From JAVBSX01 sp031549565 (lineage in GTDB: Bacteria > Planctomycetota > Planctomycetia > Pirellulales > Thermoguttaceae), in assembly GCA_031549565.1 (NCBI GenBank), contig JAVBPO010000025.1:5455-69454 (forward strand): DNA of 64,000 nt, in the 5' to 3' direction. The position numbers were made by a program, and so were the translations under genes. This document shows, in pieces, positions 1 through 7,365 of the stretch. The notes beneath the pieces are model-generated. The model ran no database searches. It saw only the letters and a list, made by a program, of their open reading frames with translations, and was not told where the DNA came from. Position 1 is the first letter of the stretch, and each line of letters begins with the position of its first letter.

Positions 1-2
1 CC

Positions 3-2312
3 GCGCCGCTGGCCAAGGTCGATGCGACGATCAGCGTCGACGGAGAACCGCAAACCAAGTCCATCCTCCTGATCGACGATGGGCTGCGACGGATATTCGT
101 TCCTAAAAGAAGCGTCATTAACGAGCTCCCCGACGAAACGTCGTTGGATATTTTTCGTTTCACGCAAGTTTTCGCAAGCTCCGAATCGGCGGACCGCTAC
201 GATTCGCTCGGCGATGTCCGCCCCGTCGGCCCGTTCGGCGAGTTCGATCGATACGGTCGCCGCGTCGTCGAACTGACCGGTCCGAACGGCGGCGTCCATG
301 AAATCCAATCGATTACGGAAATCAATTCCCGTTACGTTCGGGCACGCGGGCGTTACCGCATCTGGGACGCCCGCTATTCGACGCTCGCGATTCCGCACGA
401 AGTCCTGTCGCCGATCTTGCGACATAAAATCAATCCGAACGTCTTTGAGGAACGGTTGAGCCTTTTTCGCTTTTACCTCCTCGCGGAGTACTATGACGCC
501 GCGGAAGCCGAACTCGCGTCGATCAAGGCCGACTTCGCGGACGATCCGAAAATCAAAGACAACTCGAACATGCGTATGGCGCAACTCCGCGTGAATCAGC
601 TTTCCGCGGAACGGCTGGAAAAGGAACTCCAGATGCGAAGCGATGCCGGACAACATCGCCTGGTCGTCCATTTGCTCAATACGTTCCCGAACGAATACGC
701 GAAAGGTTTGGTGCTGCAACGTAACCGGCGTATGTCGGAAAACTACGACGCGATGGAAAAGAAGCGGACCGACCTCCTCGCCCGGCTCGACGAATTGGCG
801 AAAAAAGTGTCGGACGAAGCTCACAAACCGCTCGTCGAGGAGCTTCTTTGGGAAATACGTGCGGAATTGAATCCGAACACGGTCGATCGGTTCGACGCGT
901 TTTTGTTCAACGAACAGGACGAATCCCTTTCGGACGAGGAAAAGCTGGCGATCGCGCTTTCCGCGTGGTTGATCGGAAAAGAAACGGAAATCCGCCGGAT
1001 CACCATTGCCGTGTCCCTGATCGAAACGCGGAATCTCGTTCGGGAATATCTGCGACAAAAAGATTTCAATGAGACGAACGCGATTTATGAAGCGATCCGT
1101 AAACAGGAAGCCGGAACACCGGAACTGATCGCGGCCCTGCTGAAAATCATGAAGCCGCCGATCGAAACCGATTTTTCGTCGCTCGCCGACCCGGAGCAGC
1201 CCGGCTACTTCCGCCTGGAGCGACCCGGAATCGCACAGGAAAAATTGTACGAAACGATCCGGTACTCGATTCAACTCCCGCCGGAATACGATCCGAACCG
1301 CTCGTATCCGGCGATCGTCACGCTGCACCCGAATTCCCTGGGCCCGGACGGAATGATTCAATGGTGGTGCGGCCCTTGGAAAGACGGAAACCGCTTCGGC
1401 CAGGCGACCCGACACGGTTTTATCGTGATCGCGCCGCACTGGGCGGTGCCGGGGCAAAATTCGTACGATTCGTCCCCCTTGGCGCACGCGGCGGTGCTCT
1501 ACGCCCTTCGTGATGCCGTGAGCCGGTTCAACATCGACACGGACCGCGTGTTCCTGACCGGGCACGGCATGGGCGGAGCGGCGGCGTGGGACATCGCGGC
1601 CGCTCACCCCGACCTTTGGGCCGGCGTCATCCCGTTCGGAGCCGCGGTGCCAGGGCCGACCCGGGTTTACGACGACAACATGCAACATGTTCCGTTTTAT
1701 TTCGTCTGCGGCGAATTGGAAAGCGCTCCGATCGGCGGTCGGCTTCGCAATTTAACGAACATCAACGGTCCGACGTTCAATTATTACCTGAAAAAAGCGT
1801 TCAACGCGACGGTCGTACAATATCTCGGGCGCGGTCCGGAAATGTACGGTGAAGAGATTTTGGAAATCTTCAAGTGGATGAAAAACCTCAAGCGGACCGT
1901 CCCTAAAAGCTATACCGTCAAGGCGACCCGCGCGCTCCCGAATTTTTACCATTTCTGGGGGCTCGAGTATCCCGATTTGCCGGACGAACTGAACTGGCCG
2001 CGGGACGGCAAGGGAAACCGCGAGACGCTGGAAACGAGTTACGAATATCTCGAAAAACTCAACAAGGTGAAAATCAAGACGCGCGGCCGCTTTTCCAACC
2101 TGAACCCGGAAGTCTTTTTGACGCCGGACATGGTTATGTTCAACCAGCGGATCAACATCGAGTTCAACGGCAAACCGCTTCAGCCGCGAGGCGGTTACGT
2201 CGAACCGGATCTGCGGCTGATCCTCGAAGACGCCCGAACCCGTAAGGATCGCAAGCATCCGTTCTGGGTTCGCTTGAATTTCGGAACACCCCGGAATACC
2301 GAACACCGTTGA
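3..2312 (+). CDS. Alpha/beta hydrolase-like protein, 5' end outside the window
   Basis: The reading frame is already open at base 3, so the true start lies upstream and the TTG at 144 is not needed. At least 769 codons are present. The first half is charged and helical with no recognised domain. The second half (about codons 410-660) is an alpha/beta hydrolase fold of the dienelactone-hydrolase/esterase type, with a YPAIVTLHP strand and the elbow sequence FLTGHGMGGAAAWD. The usual GxSxG nucleophile serine is glycine here, so it may not be a classical serine hydrolase. A C-terminal segment of about 90 residues follows the fold. The gene ends just before IS fragments. The fold call is fairly safe; substrate and activity are unknown. 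Confidence 0.75.
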   Translation, partial: APLAKVDATISVDGEPQTKSILLIDDGLRRIFVPKRSVINELPDETSLDIFRFTQVFASSESADRYDSLGDVRPVGPFGEFDRYGRRVVELTGPNGGVHEIQSITEINSRYVRARGRYRIWDARYSTLAIPHEVLSPILRHKINPNVFEERLSLFRFYLLAEYYDAAEAELASIKADFADDPKIKDNSNMRMAQLRVNQLSAERLEKELQMRSDAGQHRLVVHLLNTFPNEYAKGLVLQRNRRMSENYDAMEKKRTDLLARLDELAKKVSDEAHKPLVEELLWEIRAELNPNTVDRFDAFLFNEQDESLSDEEKLAIALSAWLIGKETEIRRITIAVSLIETRNLVREYLRQKDFNETNAIYEAIRKQEAGTPELIAALLKIMKPPIETDFSSLADPEQPGYFRLERPGIAQEKLYETIRYSIQLPPEYDPNRSYPAIVTLHPNSLGPDGMIQWWCGPWKDGNRFGQATRHGFIVIAPHWAVPGQNSYDSSPLAHAAVLYALRDAVSRFNIDTDRVFLTGHGMGGAAAWDIAAAHPDLWAGVIPFGAAVPGPTRVYDDNMQHVPFYFVCGELESAPIGGRLRNLTNINGPTFNYYLKKAFNATVVQYLGRGPEMYGEEILEIFKWMKNLKRTVPKSYTVKATRALPNFYHFWGLEYPDLPDELNWPRDGKGNRETLETSYEYLEKLNKVKIKTRGRFSNLNPEVFLTPDMVMFNQRINIEFNGKPLQPRGGYVEPDLRLILEDARTRKDRKHPFWVRLNFGTPRNTEHR

Positions 2313-2326
2313 AAATTCCCGTCGAT

Positions 2327-2635
2327 TCAGTTGTTTTGATACCGATGAAAGTTGTCCGCCAAAAGTGTGCGCAGCTCCTCGCGGTACTTCGTCCGACATC
2401 GGAAGAAGTTTTTGCATGGCGCCAGAAAGTCCTCGAACTTTTCGTAATAGGTGTTGTACAATATCTTCTTCTTGAAAAACTTCCACAATCGCTGGATCAC
2501 GTTCATGTTCGGCGAATAACCCGGCAGAAAATGCAAGAGGATTTTCGTCCCCTTTAACTGGTCCTTCAACCATTTCGATTTGTAATAGCTCGCGTTGGCA
2601 AAGATCACATGAATCACTTTGGCGTCAGGATGCTC
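2327..2635 (-). pseudogene. IS630-family transposase, C-terminal fragment
   Basis: The minus frame reads through EHPDAKVIHVIFANASYYKS and then FLPGYSPNMNVIQRLWKFFK, the end of the DDE domain of IS630/Tc1-type transposases. Only about 100 codons remain of a protein that is normally 300 or more, and the N-terminal two thirds are absent. The residue in the NxIERLW motif that is normally the third catalytic acid is Gln here. It abuts an IS1595 fragment on the opposite strand at about 2635, which suggests that one element inserted into or recombined with the other. It is a remnant and cannot transpose by itself. Confidence 0.8.
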
Positions 2636-2814
2636 ATTTGGATTATTATTTGGACGAATTTACTTTTCGATTTAACCGTCGCACATCCCACAGTCGCAGC
2701 AAACTATTGTATCGTTTACTTCAGCAAGCCGTCCAGGTCGATCCGGCTCCGTACAAAACCATTGTCGGCGGAAAAGTCGACCTAAACGGAACAAATTCAG
2801 GTGGCGTCAATTGA
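2635..2814 (+). pseudogene. IS1595 (ISXO2-like) transposase, C-terminal fragment
   Basis: The plus frame encodes HLDYYLDEFTFRFNRRTS followed by a KLLYRLLQQAV segment and stops at 2812-2814. The YLDEFxFRFNRR block is the hallmark C-terminus of ISXO2-like (IS1595) transposases. About 60 codons survive, with no start codon and no catalytic N-terminal part. The fragment is too short and lacks a start, so it would be missed by a gene caller. It shares a junction with the IS630 fragment. Confidence 0.75.
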
Positions 2815-3017
2815 ATAACCAGAATCTCGAAAATGGTATCCACTTGACTCAAGTACCCCCTAAATATAGAGGTCGAGCATCGGTGACTCGGTTTGGTTTT
2901 GAACGGCACTTTCGTCGTAACAAGCTATCAATACAATATTTAACATCAACGCTATTACCATCAGAAAATGTTGTTGTTCCCTAATAGAATCCTATATTTA
3001 GTCGCAACTTGATTGAA
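2815..3017. other. AT-rich intergenic stretch after the IS fragments
   Basis: This stretch is clearly richer in A and T than its surroundings and has no open frame with recognisable homology. It probably holds decayed sequence between the transposase fragments and the Rpn-type remnant that follows. I see no promoter or repeat in it. Confidence 0.4.
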
Positions 3018-3258
3018 ATGGATAACCATTTAAGAGAAAAAAGACAAGCCGACTATGTACGAACAAATCAGAGAGGAAGGTGTTGTCGAGGGCAAGGCCA
3101 AAATGGTTTTGACGGTGCTCCGCGCTCGATTCAACCAGGTTCCCCAAGAGGTCGAGGAAACGATCCGTAAAATGACCGACCCGACGGCGCTGGACTCATG
3201 GGCCGCTCACGCTGCGACATGCAAAACGCTGGAGGAGTTCGAGAAAGCGATCCATTGA
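3018..3258 (+). pseudogene. Rpn/PD-(D/E)XK transposase-like protein, C-terminal remnant with a frameshift
   Basis: From 3055 a 67-codon frame reads MYEQIREEGVVEGKAKMVLT and ends in a TDPTALDSW...TLEEFEKA tail, as in the C-terminus of Rpn-family recombination-promoting nuclease/putative transposase proteins. Just upstream, in another frame (3018-3056), MDNHLREKRQADY matches the segment that normally precedes it in this family. A frameshift near 3055 therefore probably separates the two, and the nuclease core is missing. The downstream piece could still be translated from the ATG at 3055, but I regard the locus as a decayed gene. Confidence 0.55.
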
Positions 3259-3449
3259 CGGATGGGGAAAAAGGGGGCGGGAGGCCGGCGACGCCATGAT
3301 TCGCGCAATCGATATCGAAAATTTCACGAAAACCGCGCTCCCGACCCCTTTTCCCCGGGTGTCTCGCCCGCCAGTGGGAGGATGAAAACCGTTTGCATGG
3401 TCTCACTCCGCTTCGCGCGGCAGGCGAGACGCTCTCGCTCCCAAAACGC

Positions 3450-5321
3450 TTAACGGACTTTGATTAGTGTTACGCTCAGCGGCTCGACCGTGATACGGTC
3501 GCCGTCCAGCGCGAAATCGGACTGTTCGATCTTGATACGCTGCGTTTGACCCGGATCGTTGAATCCTTTCGGGTCGTTTTGCGGATCGCGAATCTCGAAC
3601 TTTTGGCCCGACTTTGCCGCTCCCAAGCCGGTGAGCGTCAACTCCACGGGCGTCGACAGCGGGTTGACGATCCCAAGGGTCAGCGTCTTTCCGTCTTCGC
3701 TCGTCGCGGCCTGGATATTCAGCGGCGAATCGCAGGTCGTCGCGACTGGAATCGAACCGAATTCCTTGCGGTACAGCTTTAACACCAAACCGGTCGTCTC
3801 GAACTGGGCGGACGTTTTGTTCGTCTTGATGCAGCCGATCACGTTCACGGTCTGCGCGTAATTGGCCATGACGAACAGGTCGGAATCTTTCGCGTACTGA
3901 TGCACTCCCGCCGCGATTCCGAGGGCGTCTTTCATGAAATACCGCGTACCCAATTCGCCGAACAGATGCGGACCGTACCAGTAGTTCCACTCATCCATCG
4001 CGATCCGGATGTTCTTGCCGGCCAGTTGCGGCATTTCCTTGCGGTATTTACGATGAGCGTCGGCGATGTGCCGGATGCTGTTCGGAACGAGATTCATGTG
4101 CTGGACGACGTCCTCTTTTTCCTGCACGTAAAAATGTTCGCTGATATCATCCATGTGATCCGCGGCGCCGGGCAGGAACGCTTCGTCCCATTTCCCGACC
4201 GCTCCGACAGCGATCAGCCGGACGTTTTTGTCCTCTTTTCGGAACGCGTCGACGAATGTGTTGTTCTTTTCGACGTATTTTTCAACCGGCATGTGTCCAA
4301 TCTGCCAATCGCCGTACATTTCGTTGCCGATTCCCCACCACTTGACGCCATACGATTGAGGATGTCCCTGCTCGGCGCGGAGTTTGCCCCATTTCGTGTC
4401 GGCCGAGCCGTTGACGTACTGCAATTCGGCGACCGCGTTTTCCACGTTCCCGTCGCCGGTGTTGACCGCGATGTACGGTTCGGTTCCGAGCGTCTTGCAG
4501 AAGAGCATGAATTCGTTGACGCCGAAATCGTTATGTTCCACGCCGGTCCAAGCCGGATTTTTACGCGGCGGACGTTTGTCGCGGTCGCCGATCCCGTCTT
4601 TCCAGTCGTATCCGCTCACGAAATTCCCCCCCGGCCAACGGTAAATCGGCGAATCCAGTTCTTTCAGCAGGGCGAGCGTGTCCTTACGCATTCCGTGGAC
4701 GTTGTCGGCGGGCATGAGCGAAACCGTTCCGACGAAAAACGAACCTTTTCCAAACGCCGCGACTTCCAATTCAAGGTTGTCGAAATCGACCGGCGCGTCG
4801 AATTCGAATTCGATTTTGTAATACTCGCCGAATTTCACCGGATACTGGAATTGCGTGAAATCGTCGTGCTTCGTGCTCCAGTGGAAATGCACTTCGACTT
4901 TTTCGATCCCTTCGGTCGCTTTGACCCAGGCATATCCGACGTATTTGCGGTCTTTTTGAATCGCGAGGTTCTTTTGCGCAACGCCGAGCCAGCGGGCTTC
5001 CGCGTCGGCAATCGATTCGGGCGTATGGGCTCCGACGAATGCGTCCGTCTTGTTCATGTTCATCTTGCAGTCGTAAATCGCGTACCACGGCGATTCCTTG
5101 TCGCCGACCGGATAGTAGAATTTACGATCTTCGAGCATTTCCGCCCAGATGCCGCCGTAGATGCAGCGACCGAGATGTTCGATGAACTGCCCGTAAATGA
5201 GCGGCGAAAGCGGTTCGCCTTTGTTTTCCCGTTCGATTTTGACGGTAAACTGCGGCGTTTGAGCCTCGGAAAAGGAAACGCCAAAAGCAAAAGCGAGCAC
5301 AAAAAACCACAAATGTTTCAT
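3450..5321 (-). CDS. Secreted alpha-L-arabinofuranosidase, GH51
   Basis: This glycoside hydrolase would remove arabinofuranosyl side chains from arabinoxylan or arabinan. The protein is 623 residues. It begins with a signal peptide (MKHLWFFVLAFAFGVSFSEA) and a (beta/alpha)8 barrel opening with SPLIYGQFIEHLGRCIYGG, the GH51 signature. Acid/base Glu334 lies in WWGIGNEMYGDW and nucleophile Glu444 in AMDEWNYWYG; a C-terminal beta-sandwich follows. I chose the ATG at 5321 because it starts the signal peptide and has GGGAGA a few bases upstream; the frame stays open up to 5504 without homology. The export signal implies periplasmic or surface action. It is not in an obvious polysaccharide cluster, but pentose genes (xylulokinase, AraD-like) occur elsewhere in the window. 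Confidence 0.93.
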   Translation of the reverse strand: MKHLWFFVLAFAFGVSFSEAQTPQFTVKIERENKGEPLSPLIYGQFIEHLGRCIYGGIWAEMLEDRKFYYPVGDKESPWYAIYDCKMNMNKTDAFVGAHTPESIADAEARWLGVAQKNLAIQKDRKYVGYAWVKATEGIEKVEVHFHWSTKHDDFTQFQYPVKFGEYYKIEFEFDAPVDFDNLELEVAAFGKGSFFVGTVSLMPADNVHGMRKDTLALLKELDSPIYRWPGGNFVSGYDWKDGIGDRDKRPPRKNPAWTGVEHNDFGVNEFMLFCKTLGTEPYIAVNTGDGNVENAVAELQYVNGSADTKWGKLRAEQGHPQSYGVKWWGIGNEMYGDWQIGHMPVEKYVEKNNTFVDAFRKEDKNVRLIAVGAVGKWDEAFLPGAADHMDDISEHFYVQEKEDVVQHMNLVPNSIRHIADAHRKYRKEMPQLAGKNIRIAMDEWNYWYGPHLFGELGTRYFMKDALGIAAGVHQYAKDSDLFVMANYAQTVNVIGCIKTNKTSAQFETTGLVLKLYRKEFGSIPVATTCDSPLNIQAATSEDGKTLTLGIVNPLSTPVELTLTGLGAAKSGQKFEIRDPQNDPKGFNDPGQTQRIKIEQSDFALDGDRITVEPLSVTLIKVR

Positions 5322-5422
5322 AATGATTCTCCCAAAGAGCCGCATGCGAAGCTTGCGGAACAGTGTAAAATTAACGACTTCGCGATCCGCAAACTTCACC
5401 AATCTCCGCTTGCGGTTCACGG

Positions 5423-5431
5423 ATTTTACCA
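5423..5431 (-). promoter_or_regulatory. Candidate extended -10 promoter for the GH51 gene
   Basis: On the minus strand TGGTAAAAT (TG-n-TAAAAT) lies about 100 nt before the GH51 start. A TTGACG sits 21 nt upstream of the hexamer, too far for a standard -35. Prediction only. Confidence 0.3.
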
Positions 5432-5488
5432 CACTTTGTTCTTGTTTTGCGTCAATGGGATTTTTTCTACTCGCGGATTCGAGCGAGG

Positions 5489-6034
5489 TTAAAGAGTCCG
5501 GCAATGCAGCAGCGCTTCTGATTTCTCGCCGAGTGGTTCGCCGAAAAATTCCCGATAGGCCAACGTGATCTCGTTATTTTCGTGACATAAGCGCACTTTG
5601 CTCCGGTCGATGCCCGATTGAATGGCGTCTTTTCGGTCGTAAATCAGGTCCGGGAGCATTGCCAACTGCGACGGATACGGTTGTCCGCCGCCGCCGAGAC
5701 AACCGCCCCGGCAGGACATGACCTCGACGAAATCGAATTTTTCGCCGTCGTTTTCAATGGCGTCAAGCAGTCCGCGCAGGCTACCCGGCGTTTCGACGAC
5801 CGCGATTCGGAGTTTCCGGCCTTTCATGTCGATGGTGTCTTCACGAACACCGGCAATGCGACCGAACGGCATCGGGTTGACCCAATTGACGGTCTGCATC
5901 GTTCCCTTGATATCAACATCCTTTTGAAGCGGAGCGTTCTCTTTGTGGAGCAAATAATACGCCGTTCGGAGAGCCGATTCCATGACGCCGCCCGTCCGAC
6001 CGAACGCGACGCCGCTCCCGCTTCCCCGGCCCAT
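5489..6034 (-). CDS. [FeFe] hydrogenase, C-terminal part after an in-frame amber codon
   Basis: These 181 codons continue the H-cluster domain of the upstream gene in exactly the same frame. The region begins GRGSGSGVAFGRTGGVMES, which aligns with the family's GxSSGA..TGGVMEAALRT block. It contains the third H-cluster motif, EVMSCRGGCLGGGGQP (residues 104-119), and ends with a small-subunit-like helical segment (CHENNEITLAYREFFGEP). Only a TAG at 6044-6046 and three sense codons separate it from the upstream frame. The ATG at 6034 has no good ribosome-binding site, so independent translation is unlikely. The pair is one gene interrupted by a nonsense codon, a sequencing error, or a gene relying on readthrough. 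Confidence 0.85.
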   Translation of the reverse strand: MGRGSGSGVAFGRTGGVMESALRTAYYLLHKENAPLQKDVDIKGTMQTVNWVNPMPFGRIAGVREDTIDMKGRKLRIAVVETPGSLRGLLDAIENDGEKFDFVEVMSCRGGCLGGGGQPYPSQLAMLPDLIYDRKDAIQSGIDRSKVRLCHENNEITLAYREFFGEPLGEKSEALLHCRTL

Positions 6035-6043
6035 GAGATATCG

Positions 6044-7015
6044 CTAACACGCCCCCGGCAGATTGGGAAGATCGATTTTCTTGTCGTTCAAAATTGTCCC
6101 CAATTCCCGAACGTTCAAAACAAGATCCATCTCCGCGAGTCCTTCGTAGCCGCTCTGAACGGTCAAGGTGTTCGAACCGGGCCGCTTGATTTCCGTTTTC
6201 TTGGCTGTGCAAGGCGTCACGGCGACGTTGAAAATGCGTTTCGGATCGATTTTTTCTTTCCGGGCGAAATAGGTTTTGATCGTCGCTCCCTGCATCATGA
6301 TCGGGCTTTTCGTCGTCGAAATGTGTTCGACCAGTTGCGGGGTGAACAGTTCGGCGAACCGTACCCACGCCGGACAGCAACTCGTAAACATCGGATATTT
6401 TGTCTCGGAGTTTCTATCGAGTCGACGGAGCAGTTCCGACGCCTCTTCCATGATCGTCAAGTCGGCGCCGAAAGTGGTGTCAAGTACATGACCACAGCCG
6501 AGTTTTTTGAGCGAAGCGACCATTTTGTCTTCGACGTAACTGCCTGGCGGCATGTTGAACATTTCGCCCAGTGCGACGCGAACGGCGGGCGAGGTCGAAA
6601 CAATGACGATTTTATCGGGATCGGCCAGTGCCGCCAGAAACTCGGCGATACCGGAACGTTCCGTGATGGATCGCGATTCGCACTGAATCGTGCACTGACC
6701 GCAGTTGATGCAGGAGAGGCGACCTTCCGAGGAGCGGTGTCCCTGCACGGTTCCGTAACGATAACAATAATCGAGGCATTGACCGCATCGAATGCACTTG
6801 GAGCGATCCCGAACGACCGAAAGATTTTCGGGAGCAATCACGACGTGGGTCATGCCGCTTTCGCGAGGCGGCGGAACGGGCGGTGTTACGCCGGGTTTCA
6901 TTTGTTCGGCGGTTTGGGCAAGCAACGTGTTCGTGCATCCGGCGGCGAGAATACCGAGACCGCCGACGCGGAGCAAATCACGACGGGAAAGCTGGGGATT
7001 ATGTTGATTCGTCAT
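6044..7015 (-). CDS. [FeFe] hydrogenase with Tat lipoprotein signal, N-terminal part ending at an amber codon
   Basis: The 323 codons encode a twin-arginine signal (SRRDLLRVGGLGILAAGC, residues 10-27) whose end also forms a lipobox with Cys27. A Pro-rich linker follows, then two [4Fe-4S] ferredoxin motifs (Cys74/77/80/84 and Cys102/105/108/112). The H-cluster domain then starts, with motif L1 TSCCPAW (211-217) and L2 TPCTAKKTE (267-275). Motif L3 lies only beyond the TAG at 6044-6046. Read through, the protein would be 508 residues and complete. The signal implies export of a folded metalloenzyme and anchoring on the outer face of the cytoplasmic membrane, unlike the cytoplasmic trimeric enzyme at 45.5-51 kb. 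No maturation genes (HydE/F/G) are visible in the window. It is monocistronic here. Confidence 0.88.
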   Translation of the reverse strand: MTNQHNPQLSRRDLLRVGGLGILAAGCTNTLLAQTAEQMKPGVTPPVPPPRESGMTHVVIAPENLSVVRDRSKCIRCGQCLDYCYRYGTVQGHRSSEGRLSCINCGQCTIQCESRSITERSGIAEFLAALADPDKIVIVSTSPAVRVALGEMFNMPPGSYVEDKMVASLKKLGCGHVLDTTFGADLTIMEEASELLRRLDRNSETKYPMFTSCCPAWVRFAELFTPQLVEHISTTKSPIMMQGATIKTYFARKEKIDPKRIFNVAVTPCTAKKTEIKRPGSNTLTVQSGYEGLAEMDLVLNVRELGTILNDKKIDLPNLPGAC

Positions 7016-7365
7016 GGTGTTTCGGAGTAATGAAAATGTGAAAATGTCGGGTTGCGATCAGTAACAAACCCCGCTGCCGAGAAAAAGTTTCGCTCGCCGT
7101 CAACGGATCCGGTGATTCCTTATTTGGAGGGAACACGTTCGCTGAAGGGGTGCAGTCAATCTCCGTTGCGAAGATTTGAACAGGATTTACAAGAGGAAAC
7201 TGGGTGAAACAATGCCCCAACAGGCCGACGGCAACCGGCATATTCGACTGGAGTTGATTTTGTCGGGGCTCCTGGTGACTCCGTTGGAGAGTGCCAAGTG
7301 ATTTGGGGTTTGCCCGGAGACTGGGCTATGTCTCCGGCTTTTGGGGGAACATTATCAACGACGAC
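7016..7365. other. Intergenic region between two divergently placed stop/start ends
   Basis: About 350 nt between the end of blaR1 and the start of the hydrogenase, both on the minus strand. It should contain the hydrogenase promoter, but I find no convincing -35/-10 pair or repeat. Confidence 0.4.

Noticed and set aside
3900..5492. A 530-codon open frame on the plus strand opposite the GH51 gene
   Set aside because: It is antisense to a clear GH51 gene, has no recognisable domain, and its composition reflects the codon pattern of the real gene.
5489..6034. Treating the C-terminal hydrogenase piece as an independent gene
   Set aside because: It begins in the middle of the H-cluster domain, has no ribosome-binding site, and continues the upstream frame exactly; an independent function is implausible.
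6044..6046. Selenocysteine or pyrrolysine at the amber codon
   Set aside because: Selenocysteine uses UGA. Pyrrolysine would need pylT/pylS, not seen here, and the position is not catalytic. Other genes in the window stop mainly at TAA or TGA, but that alone is no evidence of recoding.
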